Shown: piece after piece, positions 43,890-52,234 of the stretch
Numbering within the stretch: position 1 is the stretch's first letter
How the letters are laid out: each line of letters begins with the position of its first letter
From: Lachnospiraceae bacterium
GTDB lineage: Bacteria; Bacillota; Clostridia; Lachnospirales; Lachnospiraceae
Length of the DNA stretch: 64,000 bases
Reading direction: 5' to 3'
Assembly: GCA_910575475.1 (NCBI GenBank)
Contig: CAJTGD010000025.1
Span: forward strand, 1-64,000
Notes under the pieces: generated by a model
What the model saw: the letters and a program-made list of their open reading frames with translations, nothing else
What the model was told of the DNA's origin: nothing
Databases searched by the model: none
Program-made: the position numbers and the translations under genes

Positions 43890-44800
43890 AACGTTCCTTC
43901 TCTCTGCGATTTTTTATTTTCATCTTCAATTAACTTCCGTTGATTTACAACATAACGGGCACGTTTAAGCATTGGAGGACCTATCATGACTCCTCGGTAC
44001 ATCGCAATCCCGATATCTTGTTTTCCCATAGTATCTTCGAACACCTTAATTAAATTTTGGGAATATTCTATTTCATCCTCGTCTGGTGAAAATACAGTAT
44101 TTGCCACTTCGATTTGTTTAGGATTCAGCAACAGGCATCCGGAGAATCCATTCTTATATGCTTCCTTCTCTGCTGTGCGAAAGCCCTCTAAATCATTAAT
44201 ATTCAAATACGGGGTATCTATCGGCAATATTTGCGCCGCCCGTGCCGCATTTACAATTGTAGCTCTTGGGTAAGAAAATGCCGGGGTGTGGTAAGTATAA
44301 GTGCTGCCCAAATCATTTAGATAGTCTTCCCCACCCAAACAAATCGCCACCATCCTACTACTTGCTTTTGCTATTTCATATGCATTTAAAACGGCCTTTG
44401 CCGTTTCAATTAAAGGTGCCAGTAAAAAAGTTCCTTTTTCCAAATCACACTTTACTTCCTGCATAGATAACAGTCTGTCCAGAAAATATATATCACCTGC
44501 ATCTGATATTTTAGATGGCATAAATCCTGTTATTCCCTCTAATATCATTTGATCAATATCTTTCGCAAAGTCTTTTGTTCCTATTTCATTAATACGAATA
44601 AATATTTTCTTTCCCACAAATTTTCCATTTCGGCTATATTCTATAATGTTATTTCTCGCTTCTTGGCGATATACAGGAGGTACAGCATCCTCTAAATCTA
44701 AAATCAATGCATCTGCATCACTTTGTAATGCTTTTTCTATAAATTTTCGATTATATGCAGGTAAAAACATAAAACTCCTTAATAGCATATTTCCTCTCAT
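43886..44800 (-). CDS. CitE/HpcH-type CoA-ester lyase
   Basis: A 304-aa TIM-barrel enzyme of the HpcH/HpaI-CitE family. LRSFMFLPAYNRKFIEKAL and ALILDLEDAVPP start the fold, IFIRINEIGT carries the substrate Arg, LAPLIETAKAVLNAYEIA the metal Glu and GGEDYLNDLGST the metal Asp, so the site is complete. Citrate lyase subunit genes citD and citF are absent, so it is more like malyl-CoA or methylmalyl-CoA lyases that join or split glyoxylate or acetyl units on CoA esters. It lies between acyltransferase and MaoC genes. Confidence 0.87.
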   Translation of the reverse strand: MRGNMLLRSFMFLPAYNRKFIEKALQSDADALILDLEDAVPPVYRQEARNNIIEYSRNGKFVGKKIFIRINEIGTKDFAKDIDQMILEGITGFMPSKISDAGDIYFLDRLLSMQEVKCDLEKGTFLLAPLIETAKAVLNAYEIAKASSRMVAICLGGEDYLNDLGSTYTYHTPAFSYPRATIVNAARAAQILPIDTPYLNINDLEGFRTAEKEAYKNGFSGCLLLNPKQIEVANTVFSPDEDEIEYSQNLIKVFEDTMGKQDIGIAMYRGVMIGPPMLKRARYVVNQRKLIEDENKKSQREGTF

Positions 44801-45279
44801 ACTGATTCAGCTCCCTTATCCGCATTGGACTTTTTTATCAATACATGTCTTCTAAACAATAATACTTCAACATCATTTTGATTAAACCCTACAGTCTCTA
44901 TATAAACAATACCTCTATCCCTTTTTTTGACCGACTCTCTTTTATCAATTACTCTGCTTTTGACATATAAGGTATCTCCTACAAAAACCGGAGCTAAATG
45001 TTTGATATTGTCATAATCTAAATTGACTATCGCCTTTCCACTTATATCAGAAACCGTAAGTCCAACAGCTAAACTAAACACCAAAGTACCCGGAACTAAA
45101 ATCTTGCCATGCTGCTGCTTTTGTGCATAATCCATATTTATATGAACCGGGTGCGGATTCATTGTTAATAAACAAAAAAGATTATTATCACTTTCAAAAA
45201 TCGTTTTAGAAAAGCAATGTGTAATCTCTTCTCCTATAGTAAAATCTTCAAAATAATTTCCCATCTCGTTCATTTTCAT
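44797..45279 (-). CDS. MaoC-like acyl-CoA hydratase
   Basis: A 160-aa single hot-dog protein: NYFEDFTIGEEITHCFSKTI at the start, then the hydratase-type motif NPHPVHINMDYAQKQQHGKILVPGTL with the Asn/Asp-His pair region, and VFVGDTLYVKSRV. It resembles mesaconyl-CoA and related hydratases, which add water across a CoA-linked double bond. It overlaps the CitE-like gene by four bases, a coupling also seen in methylmalyl-CoA pathways. The likely job is to make or open a hydroxyacyl-CoA that the lyase forms or uses. Confidence 0.85.
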   Translation of the reverse strand: MKMNEMGNYFEDFTIGEEITHCFSKTIFESDNNLFCLLTMNPHPVHINMDYAQKQQHGKILVPGTLVFSLAVGLTVSDISGKAIVNLDYDNIKHLAPVFVGDTLYVKSRVIDKRESVKKRDRGIVYIETVGFNQNDVEVLLFRRHVLIKKSNADKGAESV

Positions 45280-45293
45280 ATGTTTTTCTCCAA

Positions 45294-46832
45294 CTACAAA
45301 GGAATATTTCCATGCTTTTTCTCAGGTTGTTTTATCTGCTTATTCTCCAATGCTTTAAATGCCGTGATTAATCTTTCACGTGTATCTTCAGGTAAAATAA
45401 CCTCATCTATTATGGAATAAGATGCCGCATAATAGGGATTGAGATATTTTTCTTCATATTGTCTGATCCAGTCATTTCTCGCTTCATCCGGATCATCCGA
45501 TTTTGATATTTCTTTATGAAATATTACATCTACCGCACCATCAGCTCCCATAACCGCAACTTCACAAATCGGCCATGCAAATACAAAATCAGCCCCTAAA
45601 TCCTTGCTGTTCATTGCGCAATATGCTCCTCCATAAGCTTTTCGCATAAGAACCGTAATCCGTGGTACCTCTGCTTCGGCAAAAGCATATAGAAGCTTAC
45701 TCCCATGGCGTAGTACTCCTTTTTTCTCTTCCTGCAGCCCAGGATAAAATCCTGGAACATCAACCAAAACCAATAGCGGAATATCAAAACAATCGCAAAA
45801 TCTTACGAATCTTGAAGCTTTATCTGCTGCGTCACAGTTTAATGCGCCTCCATATATGCAAGGCTGATTCGCGACAATGCCTATTGTCTTTCCTTCCAGA
45901 CGCCCAAATCCTGTGATAATATTTGCCGCAAACTTTGGTGCCATTTCGAAAAAACTGTTCTCGTCTATGATACAATCAATTACTTCTTTTACATCATAGC
46001 TATATCTGGGATTCTCTGGGACAATGTTTTCTATTTTCTTTGTATCAGATTTTTTCTTAGCATTATCGGTTGTCTCTACTTGCCTGACTTTTATATAAAA
46101 TATTAGTTTTCTAATATTCATGAGACACTCTTCATCTGACTGACATACTAAATGAATCTGTCCACTTGTCTGCTCATGAATACCAGCACCGCCCAAATCA
46201 TTCATTGTTACTTCTTCTCCGGTCAATGCTTTAATTACTTTGGGTCCTGTGAGAAAAAATTGACTGGTTTTTTCAACCATAAAAGTAAAATCACATAATG
46301 CAGGCGAATAACTGGATCCTCCCGCGCAATTTCCCATAATTGCCGCAATCTGAGGAATTCTCCCGGAAGCCAGCGTATTCAGGTAAAACAAACGACTATA
46401 TGCCGCAAGTGACAAAATTCCTTCTTCAATCCTTGCACCGCCGCTATCACATAACCATATGAAGGGACTTTGAGTTTTGATAGCCAGCTCTAATACATGG
46501 CAAACTTTTTTAATATGTTCTTCTCCACCAGCACCGCCGCTTATCGTAGCATCCTGCGCAGCTACATATACTGTAACCCCATGAATCGTTCCATAGGCCG
46601 TAATCACGCCATCACCTAAATAATGCTTTTTATTGGCTTCACTAAATTCAATTCTCGATTTAGCAAGCATTCCAATCTCATGAAAATCATGATTATCAAA
46701 TAGAAATCGTATCCTCTCTCTTGCAGTATATTTTCCTTTTTTATGTTCCTTTTCAATTCTCTCAATTCCGCCAGCCAGCTCAGCCCTTTTCTGTAATTCT
46801 GTAAACTGATCTTTTCTTTCGAACCATCCCAC
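45294..46832 (-). CDS. Acyl-CoA carboxylase carboxyltransferase subunit (PccB-like)
   Basis: A 512-aa double-crotonase-fold protein of the propionyl-CoA carboxylase beta / methylmalonyl-CoA carboxyltransferase family. Motifs include ARERIRFLFDNHDFHE, FIWLCDSGGARIEEG, MGNCAGGSSYSPALCDF, LGGAGIHEQTSG and GFYPGLQEEKKGVLRHG. The start is GTG behind AAGGGGG. It moves a carboxyl group between biotin and an acyl-CoA. No biotin carboxylase or carrier is in the window, so it must borrow one or act as a decarboxylase/transcarboxylase. With MaoC and CitE-like genes it appears to supply an unusual acyl-CoA. Confidence 0.9.
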   Translation of the reverse strand: MGWFERKDQFTELQKRAELAGGIERIEKEHKKGKYTARERIRFLFDNHDFHEIGMLAKSRIEFSEANKKHYLGDGVITAYGTIHGVTVYVAAQDATISGGAGGEEHIKKVCHVLELAIKTQSPFIWLCDSGGARIEEGILSLAAYSRLFYLNTLASGRIPQIAAIMGNCAGGSSYSPALCDFTFMVEKTSQFFLTGPKVIKALTGEEVTMNDLGGAGIHEQTSGQIHLVCQSDEECLMNIRKLIFYIKVRQVETTDNAKKKSDTKKIENIVPENPRYSYDVKEVIDCIIDENSFFEMAPKFAANIITGFGRLEGKTIGIVANQPCIYGGALNCDAADKASRFVRFCDCFDIPLLVLVDVPGFYPGLQEEKKGVLRHGSKLLYAFAEAEVPRITVLMRKAYGGAYCAMNSKDLGADFVFAWPICEVAVMGADGAVDVIFHKEISKSDDPDEARNDWIRQYEEKYLNPYYAASYSIIDEVILPEDTRERLITAFKALENKQIKQPEKKHGNIPL

Positions 46833-46886
46833 AATTCCAGCCCCCTTAACCGATACAAAAAGATATTATTATTTATTGAATATCAG

Positions 46887-47996
46887 TTATACTTTACATA
46901 TTATTTTCATAATTCTTTCCATCTCTTCCCACTTCAACTTTTCATATATTGGCAGTACCAATACCTTCTCCGCCAGCTTTCGAGAACAGTCTAATCCTAC
47001 ATTACAATATTTGCCCTTAAAGCAAGCCTGGTCTGAAGTCAATGGATAAAAATATTTTCTTGCATATATTCCATTCAGCTTCAGTAACTCATACAATTCA
47101 TTTCTGTTCAGTGGATACTCCGCTTCCACCAAAATCGGAAAATATCCGTAATTTTGCTTTACATCTGGCTTTTTTTCAAACATTCGAATTCCCTGAATAT
47201 TTTTCAATTGATTTTCATATTCTTCATAAATTTTTTTTCTACTGTCAATTACCTGCTCCACATACTCCAAATTGCAAAGACCCATGATTGCGCAAAATTC
47301 ATTCATTTTTGCATTGGCGCCTACCTCAGTAACTAATTCTTCGCCACGAATCCCAAAATTTTTTAAATTGTATAGTTTACCATAAAGTTCTGGGGTTAAG
47401 AAGGCAACTGCGCCTCCCTCTATCGTATTAAAAACTTTTGTGGCATGGAAACTAAATATTGAAATATCGCCATAACTTCCAATGCCTCTTCCTTTATACG
47501 TAACGCCAAACGCATGCGCCGCATCATAAATAACTTTTAAACCATATTTCCCTGCGATTTTTTGGATTACCTCTACATTACATACATTTCCATATACATG
47601 AACCGGAAGAATCGCAACAGTCCTGTCTGTAACCAGGCTTTCTATCTTCGTCTCGTCAATCGTTCCATCTTCCGGCTTCACATCGCAAAACACAGGATTC
47701 AGCCCATTGCGGATAATGGCATGAGTAGTCGATATAAATGTAAATGGTGTTGTGATGACCTCTCCCCCTTTTGGAAATCCCATTGCCTGAATAGCCAATT
47801 CCAATGCCATATGTCCATTTACCATCAAAGATAATTCTGGTACATCCAGATATTCTTTTAGCCTGGTCTCTAACTTTTGGTGATAAACTCCCATATTCGT
47901 AAGCCAATGACTATTCCATAATGGTTTTATCGCTTCTATGTATTCCTCATAGGGGGGCATTGAAGATTGCGTTACATATATTTTTTGATTATCCAT
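46887..47996 (-). CDS. DegT/DnrJ/EryC1 sugar aminotransferase
   Basis: About 369 aa from MDNQKIYVTQS. A PLP enzyme that converts a keto-sugar nucleotide to an amino sugar. Motifs are ITTPFTFISTTHAI, YDAAHAFGVTYKGRGIG, the Schiff-base Lys in FSFHATKVFNTIEGGA and NAKMNEFCAIMGLCNL. The keto-sugar-producing dehydratase is not in the window. It is the first gene of the glycan cluster in transcription order and probably feeds the PglD-like acyltransferase. Confidence 0.92.
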   Translation of the reverse strand: MDNQKIYVTQSSMPPYEEYIEAIKPLWNSHWLTNMGVYHQKLETRLKEYLDVPELSLMVNGHMALELAIQAMGFPKGGEVITTPFTFISTTHAIIRNGLNPVFCDVKPEDGTIDETKIESLVTDRTVAILPVHVYGNVCNVEVIQKIAGKYGLKVIYDAAHAFGVTYKGRGIGSYGDISIFSFHATKVFNTIEGGAVAFLTPELYGKLYNLKNFGIRGEELVTEVGANAKMNEFCAIMGLCNLEYVEQVIDSRKKIYEEYENQLKNIQGIRMFEKKPDVKQNYGYFPILVEAEYPLNRNELYELLKLNGIYARKYFYPLTSDQACFKGKYCNVGLDCSRKLAEKVLVLPIYEKLKWEEMERIMKIICKV

Positions 47997-48042
47997 TCCT
48001 GTAATCACCTTTTGTTATCCGCATATAGAAAACGATATTTTA

Positions 48043-49266
48043 TTATTCAGCTTTCTCGAATGCGCTAAGAACATCAGCCGCTTTCAGATTTTCCTTTTGA
48101 GCATTCACATCCGTCTCTTCCGTGCTTTCCAAAACACTGGGTTGATCTTGATTTTCCGGCTTTGATTCCTCTTCTTCTATTCCCTTCTCTTCCTGCTTTA
48201 CATTCTCTCCACTTACCTGCTCTTGTTTCTTTTCTTCTTCCGGCTTCACATTTTCTTCATTTATCTGCTCTTCTTTTATTTCTTCTTCCGGCTTCACATT
48301 CTCTTCGCTTACCTGCTCATGTTTTATCCCCTCTTCCTGCTTCACATTCTCTCCACTTCTCTGTTCTTCTTCCGGATTTTCTTCTTTTTTCTCGTTTTCT
48401 TCCTCTTCCGCACTTACTATTTCATAGTCAAAAGAAAGGGTTATCTCCCCATCCTCCCAAACCAATTCCGGATTAGAGTTCAATGTCCCTGTAAAATAGA
48501 AAGAACCCATACTGCCTTCCTTAAGGCTGACAAAACTGCCATTCTCATCAAATTCAGCGGACTCTAAAAACAAGACCTCTTCATCTGTGGTTCCTTCTAC
48601 TACATTTAATACATTTTGTGTATTTTTATTTTTCCATACAACATCCACATTTAACTTTTTAATATAAGAATTATTATTCATAACTTCCCCTTCGGAAAGT
48701 TCATATAGTTCTTCTCTCAGTCTGTAATAGACTTCAATACTTTTTATCTTAATGGTAACATCTGTATTTCCATAATTTTCAACTTTAAATTCTTCCGAAA
48801 AAATCTGTCCTTTGCCACTTAAATTTTCAGGGTCTAAATAAGCCCTGGAATTTGTAGGAAACGAAACATTATATATACAATCATTTTCCTTACTTTCTTC
48901 TGAGTCATTCGATGTAACCTCTTCTACCATTTTCTCAAGGCCGCTCTTTTCTTTTTGTGTACTCTCTGGTGTCTCTGCCTTTTTAGGTTCGCTATCTATC
49001 AATTCTGTGTGTTCGATATCGTCAGCATTCGTATTCTTTAAATCTGTCTCTGTGTGTTCAATCGGATTTTTATCCTCCTCCGCTTTATCACCTTCTATAT
49101 CTTCGGTAGTCTCTGTGATATTTTCAATATCTGCTGCTTCTACAACAATACATCCGGCAGCTTTATAAGCTATTACATATTCATTATCCGGAACTATTTC
49201 TTTCATTCCATTTATACAACAATTCAACATGGCCACTATTAAAAAAAAAGACATTTTTCTCTGCAT
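48043..49266 (-). CDS. Secreted acidic repeat protein
   Basis: A 407-aa protein with a hydrophobic start (SFFLIVAMLNCCINGM) that may be a signal peptide. An acidic low-complexity stretch (45-130) precedes a folded beta-rich domain (about 130-285: YNVSFPTNSRAYLDPE, VTIKIKSIEVYYRL, SFVSLKEGSMGSFYFTG). Four 16-aa repeats of the type ENVKxEEExKxEQ follow (about 300-365), then an acidic tail. No sortase motif or cell-wall repeat is seen. GAAGGAG precedes the ATG. It is probably a surface or matrix protein, located beside two other envelope proteins. Family not recognised. Confidence 0.65.
   Translation of the reverse strand: MQRKMSFFLIVAMLNCCINGMKEIVPDNEYVIAYKAAGCIVVEAADIENITETTEDIEGDKAEEDKNPIEHTETDLKNTNADDIEHTELIDSEPKKAETPESTQKEKSGLEKMVEEVTSNDSEESKENDCIYNVSFPTNSRAYLDPENLSGKGQIFSEEFKVENYGNTDVTIKIKSIEVYYRLREELYELSEGEVMNNNSYIKKLNVDVVWKNKNTQNVLNVVEGTTDEEVLFLESAEFDENGSFVSLKEGSMGSFYFTGTLNSNPELVWEDGEITLSFDYEIVSAEEEENEKKEENPEEEQRSGENVKQEEGIKHEQVSEENVKPEEEIKEEQINEENVKPEEEKKQEQVSGENVKQEEKGIEEEESKPENQDQPSVLESTEETDVNAQKENLKAADVLSAFEKAE
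48170..48370 (-). repeat. 48-bp tandem coding repeats (four units)
   Basis: Four in-frame units of about 48 bases encode 16-aa Glu/Lys-rich repeats in the secreted acidic protein. Boundaries are approximate. Unit number could vary between strains by slippage or recombination. Confidence 0.65.
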
Positions 49267-49378
49267 AATAATATTCTCCTTCTATACTGCTTTCCGACTA
49301 TTCTGGATTTCCTATCGCAGAGGAAACAGCCCCTGTTATAGATATTTTATAAAATCATACCTCCATAAAAAATCTCCA

Positions 49379-49419
49379 TAGTATCCAAAAAGACTGCATC
49401 TGCAGCCCTTTGGATACTA
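49379..49419 (-). terminator. Terminator after the major surface protein gene
   Basis: Stem TAGTATCCAAA / TTTGGATACTA (11 bp) with an inner CTGCA/TGCAG stem; on the minus strand it is followed by GATTTTTTAT. It is about 100 bases after the stop at 49518, in the 250-base gap before the acidic repeat protein gene. Confidence 0.65.
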
Positions 49420-49517
49420 TAATATTTAAATCCTACTCTCTTTTTGGCTGAGTCAAAATCGGGTGCGGCAGAAACACCCTTAATCGACTGCATTGTAAAA
49501 CATTAGTCAGACATGAA

Positions 49518-50621
49518 TTAGTTTACAGTCAAAGTGGATACTATCCTACGTCCATCAGATAATGCAATAATAAGATCCTGCGCTTTTCCTTTGTAGTCAT
49601 CTCCTGCAAGGAATGTTAATGTAGCATTATCCTTAGGAATCGTGATCGTAGCGTCAGTCTGCGTTGTAGTGGTAGTATTCGGAGCATAGGCTACTGTATA
49701 TCCTTCCATAACATAGTCTCCATAAAGATCCTTGCCGTCTTTATGAACTGCTATAGCAATCACTGTTGATTCTCCAACATTTGGAATTACAATATTTACA
49801 TCCGCTGCACTGCTTCCAGACGTAAAGGTCGGTGCTGTTGCCAATGTAGGTGTTGTGATATTCCGAGCTTTACTTGCTTTAATATCGTATGTAATATTTA
49901 CTGCAACATCATCAGCTTTCCAGCCTGCATTTGCGTTCGCCACACCTGTGATTGCAAAAGAACCTACACCTGCTGTTACTTTCGTCGCATCATTTGAATA
50001 TGTGTCTTTTACCCCCGCCGCTGAAGCAGCAGCAGTGGTCGTTGGTTTTGCAATATCTACTGACAGCAATGAGCCATGCTTTGTAACAGGGGTACTTCTT
50101 ACCACACTGTTATACTGTGCTGCCGCATTTGTTTCAAACTGCCCGAAATTCAACTTCTTTTCTGTTGTGAAAGCCAATGTTTCACCTGTTTTTGCTTTTA
50201 TCGTTGCTGCAGTATTAGCTTCTGAAAGTTCTAAATGGATTCTCTTTTTCGTAGAAGTAGAGTCCTCTGTAAAAGTATTATATTCTGTTATTACATCATC
50301 AGCTTTTGATGTAATCGTTGCTGTAACCGTAGCATTGATCGGAATACCTATATCTTCCTCCACATCTACGGATGCGTTCCAGATATCAATGCTGTTCGAT
50401 GCCACTGAAAATTTATTAACATCTGTGGCAGTACTGTCTGCAAATGGATTTACCTGAATATCTGCGTTTACTGGAACCTGAATTGTAAGTGCTGGTGAGT
50501 ATACATCAAATGATGTCTCAAAACTTCCACTAGTCGGAGTGTCTGCAGCAAAGGCAGATACCGGAATGCACATTGTCAATGCCAAAGCCGCCGCAGTAGC
50601 CTTTGTGAATTTAGATTTCAT
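49518..50621 (-). CDS. Secreted Thr/Ala-rich surface protein
   Basis: A 367-aa protein with a clear signal peptide (MKSKFTKATAAALALTMCIPVSAFA, cleavage near AFA-AD). The mature part is rich in Thr, Ser, Ala and Asp with few aromatic residues and no Cys. It reads as tandem beta domains (YSPALTIQVPVNADIQVNPF, GWKADDVAVNITYDIKAS, DATITIPKDNATLTFL). No anchor motif is seen. AGGAGGT precedes the ATG and a terminator follows, the mark of a well-expressed gene. It could be a fibre or surface-layer subunit and an acceptor for the adjacent glycosylation cluster (inference). Confidence 0.72.
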   Translation of the reverse strand: MKSKFTKATAAALALTMCIPVSAFAADTPTSGSFETSFDVYSPALTIQVPVNADIQVNPFADSTATDVNKFSVASNSIDIWNASVDVEEDIGIPINATVTATITSKADDVITEYNTFTEDSTSTKKRIHLELSEANTAATIKAKTGETLAFTTEKKLNFGQFETNAAAQYNSVVRSTPVTKHGSLLSVDIAKPTTTAAASAAGVKDTYSNDATKVTAGVGSFAITGVANANAGWKADDVAVNITYDIKASKARNITTPTLATAPTFTSGSSAADVNIVIPNVGESTVIAIAVHKDGKDLYGDYVMEGYTVAYAPNTTTTTQTDATITIPKDNATLTFLAGDDYKGKAQDLIIALSDGRRIVSTLTVN

Positions 50622-50746
50622 AATAAAACCTCCTGTTAATTATTTTTTTGTCTATGTATATCATAAGTCATCTGATAATATCTGCCTTCTTATCGCGATC
50701 ACTCATGGACATACCCAGCGAATACTTTCAGAGAAATTACTGTATC

Positions 50747-51295
50747 TTACTCTTTAACAACCATCAAACTTACGGCAAATGTTACTGTTCCCAATTCTTT
50801 ATCTGGATCTTCATCATCTAATATATGATAAGTACACAACGCATCGTGTGACCCATCCGGCAAGACTTGATTTAATTCCAGCTTATCAAGTCTTTTCCCA
50901 ACTGGAAGAACAGGGGAACTATAAAGCAATGTCTGTTCTTCATCGTCAAAATACACTTCAAAATAGCATTCGTAAACATTGCTCGCTGAGTTTCCTATCT
51001 GGGCATTATTGGAAACAGCACTTCCAGATGGGAAAGTCCACACCATATTCATATCTGTTGTAAATCTTGCATTAGCAGCCTTCTCATCAATATTTCCGTC
51101 AACAACAAGCCCTTCTGAGGTACTTCTTTCCGGCTTTGGCTTATTTAAAAGAAAATAAATAACAACACCTAGCGCAACAATTACAAGGAGCAATAACACT
51201 ATAATGATTATCTTTCCTTTCGATTTCTTCTCTTCCTTTTTGGGCACCTTTGTCGGTGCTTTTCTTTGTGGTTTTTTTTCTACTTTTTTTGCCAT
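50747..51295 (-). CDS. Membrane-anchored surface protein, unknown function
   Basis: A 182-aa protein: Lys-rich cytoplasmic N-terminus (1-28), one membrane helix (KIIIIVLLLLVIVALGVVIYFLL) and an outer domain of about 130 residues. The outer domain has TDMNMVWTFPSG, ECYFEVYFDDEEQTLLYSSPVLPVG and GTVTFAVSLMVVKE. GGGAGG is placed just before the ATG. It is followed by the signal-peptide protein and likely works with it, perhaps as an anchor or assembly factor. Family not recognised. Confidence 0.65.
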   Translation of the reverse strand: MAKKVEKKPQRKAPTKVPKKEEKKSKGKIIIIVLLLLVIVALGVVIYFLLNKPKPERSTSEGLVVDGNIDEKAANARFTTDMNMVWTFPSGSAVSNNAQIGNSASNVYECYFEVYFDDEEQTLLYSSPVLPVGKRLDKLELNQVLPDGSHDALCTYHILDDEDPDKELGTVTFAVSLMVVKE

Positions 51296-51590
51296 TTTTT
51301 CCTCCCAGTTCTGAATAGTATTGTATTATTCATAACCATCGCATTTGTCATCGATGCAATTGATTATCCATACCTTAATAATTATTCTTTTATTTCTATC
51401 ATACTTTATTGGTTGGATTGTCTACATTACTACAAATAAAATATAATACATATACTAACTCTTCCATTTTATAATTCTTAATCAGAAAATCATTACCGAT
51501 ACATTTTCTATATTAAATAAGGCATATTGGTCATCTATCGTATTGATAAATGATGCGGCAAACCGCTTCGCTCCCTGCTACGTCATGATT
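51296..51590. other. AT-rich intergenic region upstream of the surface protein genes
   Basis: About 295 bases of AT-rich sequence with no open frame of note. It must contain the promoter for the minus-strand surface protein genes, but no convincing -35/-10 pair stood out. It passes into the hairpin repeat array at 51592. Confidence 0.4.
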
Positions 51591-51591
51591 T

Positions 51592-51760
51592 GTCACCACC
51601 CGTAAGGGTGATGACCTGCGCGCACATCAGTGCGCTTCCTTGTGACTTGTCACCACCCGAAGGGTGATGACCTGCGCGCACATCAGTGCGCTTCCTTGTG
51701 ACTTGTCACCACCCGAAGGGTGATGACCTACGTGCACATCAGCGCACTTCCTTTTATCTT
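51592..51760. repeat. Three tandem 56-57-bp hairpin repeats
   Basis: Units start at 51592, 51649 and 51705; the first two are nearly identical, the third diverged at its end. Each holds two inverted repeats: TCACCACCC-GAA-GGGTGATGA and GCGCAC-ATCA-GTGCGC. A degenerate fourth copy lies at about 52098-52140, just after the TnpB-like gene. They follow that gene in its transcription direction. They resemble REP-like elements or the structured right ends that form guide RNAs of IS605/IS607 elements. Confidence 0.75.
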
Positions 51761-51834
51761 GCCACATTTCTCATGTTCACAGGGTCCTGGCATACCCAAT
51801 ACACAGACTTTCGGGTCACCCCTCCATCCGTCTT

Positions 51835-52077
51835 CTAATGCCGTAAGAATGTACTGACACATGGATACTCCGGTTTTACCTTACTGTATTCACGGAGCCA
51901 TACCCGCTGCATAGCATCCAGCCAATACAGCAGCGGTTTCATACCTGATCCGGCAGCCGCCGCATCATAGATATCGAGATACCAATGTGTCAACACACCG
52001 TTTGTAATGCTTCAGAGCAGCGGCAAATGATCTGCATAGCAGACGGCTCTGCCGTTCTGACCAGTTACATCATTTTT
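51835..52077 (-). pseudogene. Degraded coding fragment between repeats and TnpB-like gene
   Basis: Minus-strand translation gives TGQNGRAVCYADHLPLL, then, one frame over, NGVLTHWYLDIYDAAAAGSG and KPLLYWLDAMQRVWLREYSK before a stop at 51835; a further short open stretch follows to about 51776. The composition looks protein-like, but at least one frameshift and one stop interrupt it. The family is not recognised. It may be the relic of a gene once belonging to this mobile locus. Confidence 0.35.
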
Positions 52078-52234
52078 ATATCACAGACATTTGCTTTGTC
52101 ACCATCCGAAAGGTAATGACCTGCGCGCATCAACACGCTTGTACATGCCTGCTTATCATGAACATGCCGCTTAGTCCTTGCGGTAAAACCCCGGCTCATC
52201 ACCGGAATTTATCTAAATGGCCGTTCGAATGACC

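Noticed and set aside
43886-44800. Citrate lyase operon
   Set aside because: The CitE-like protein has no citD or citF neighbours and is coupled to MaoC and PccB-like genes in a glycan cluster.
51592-51760. CRISPR array
   Set aside because: The units are tandem 56-57-bp repeats without unique spacers and no cas genes are near.
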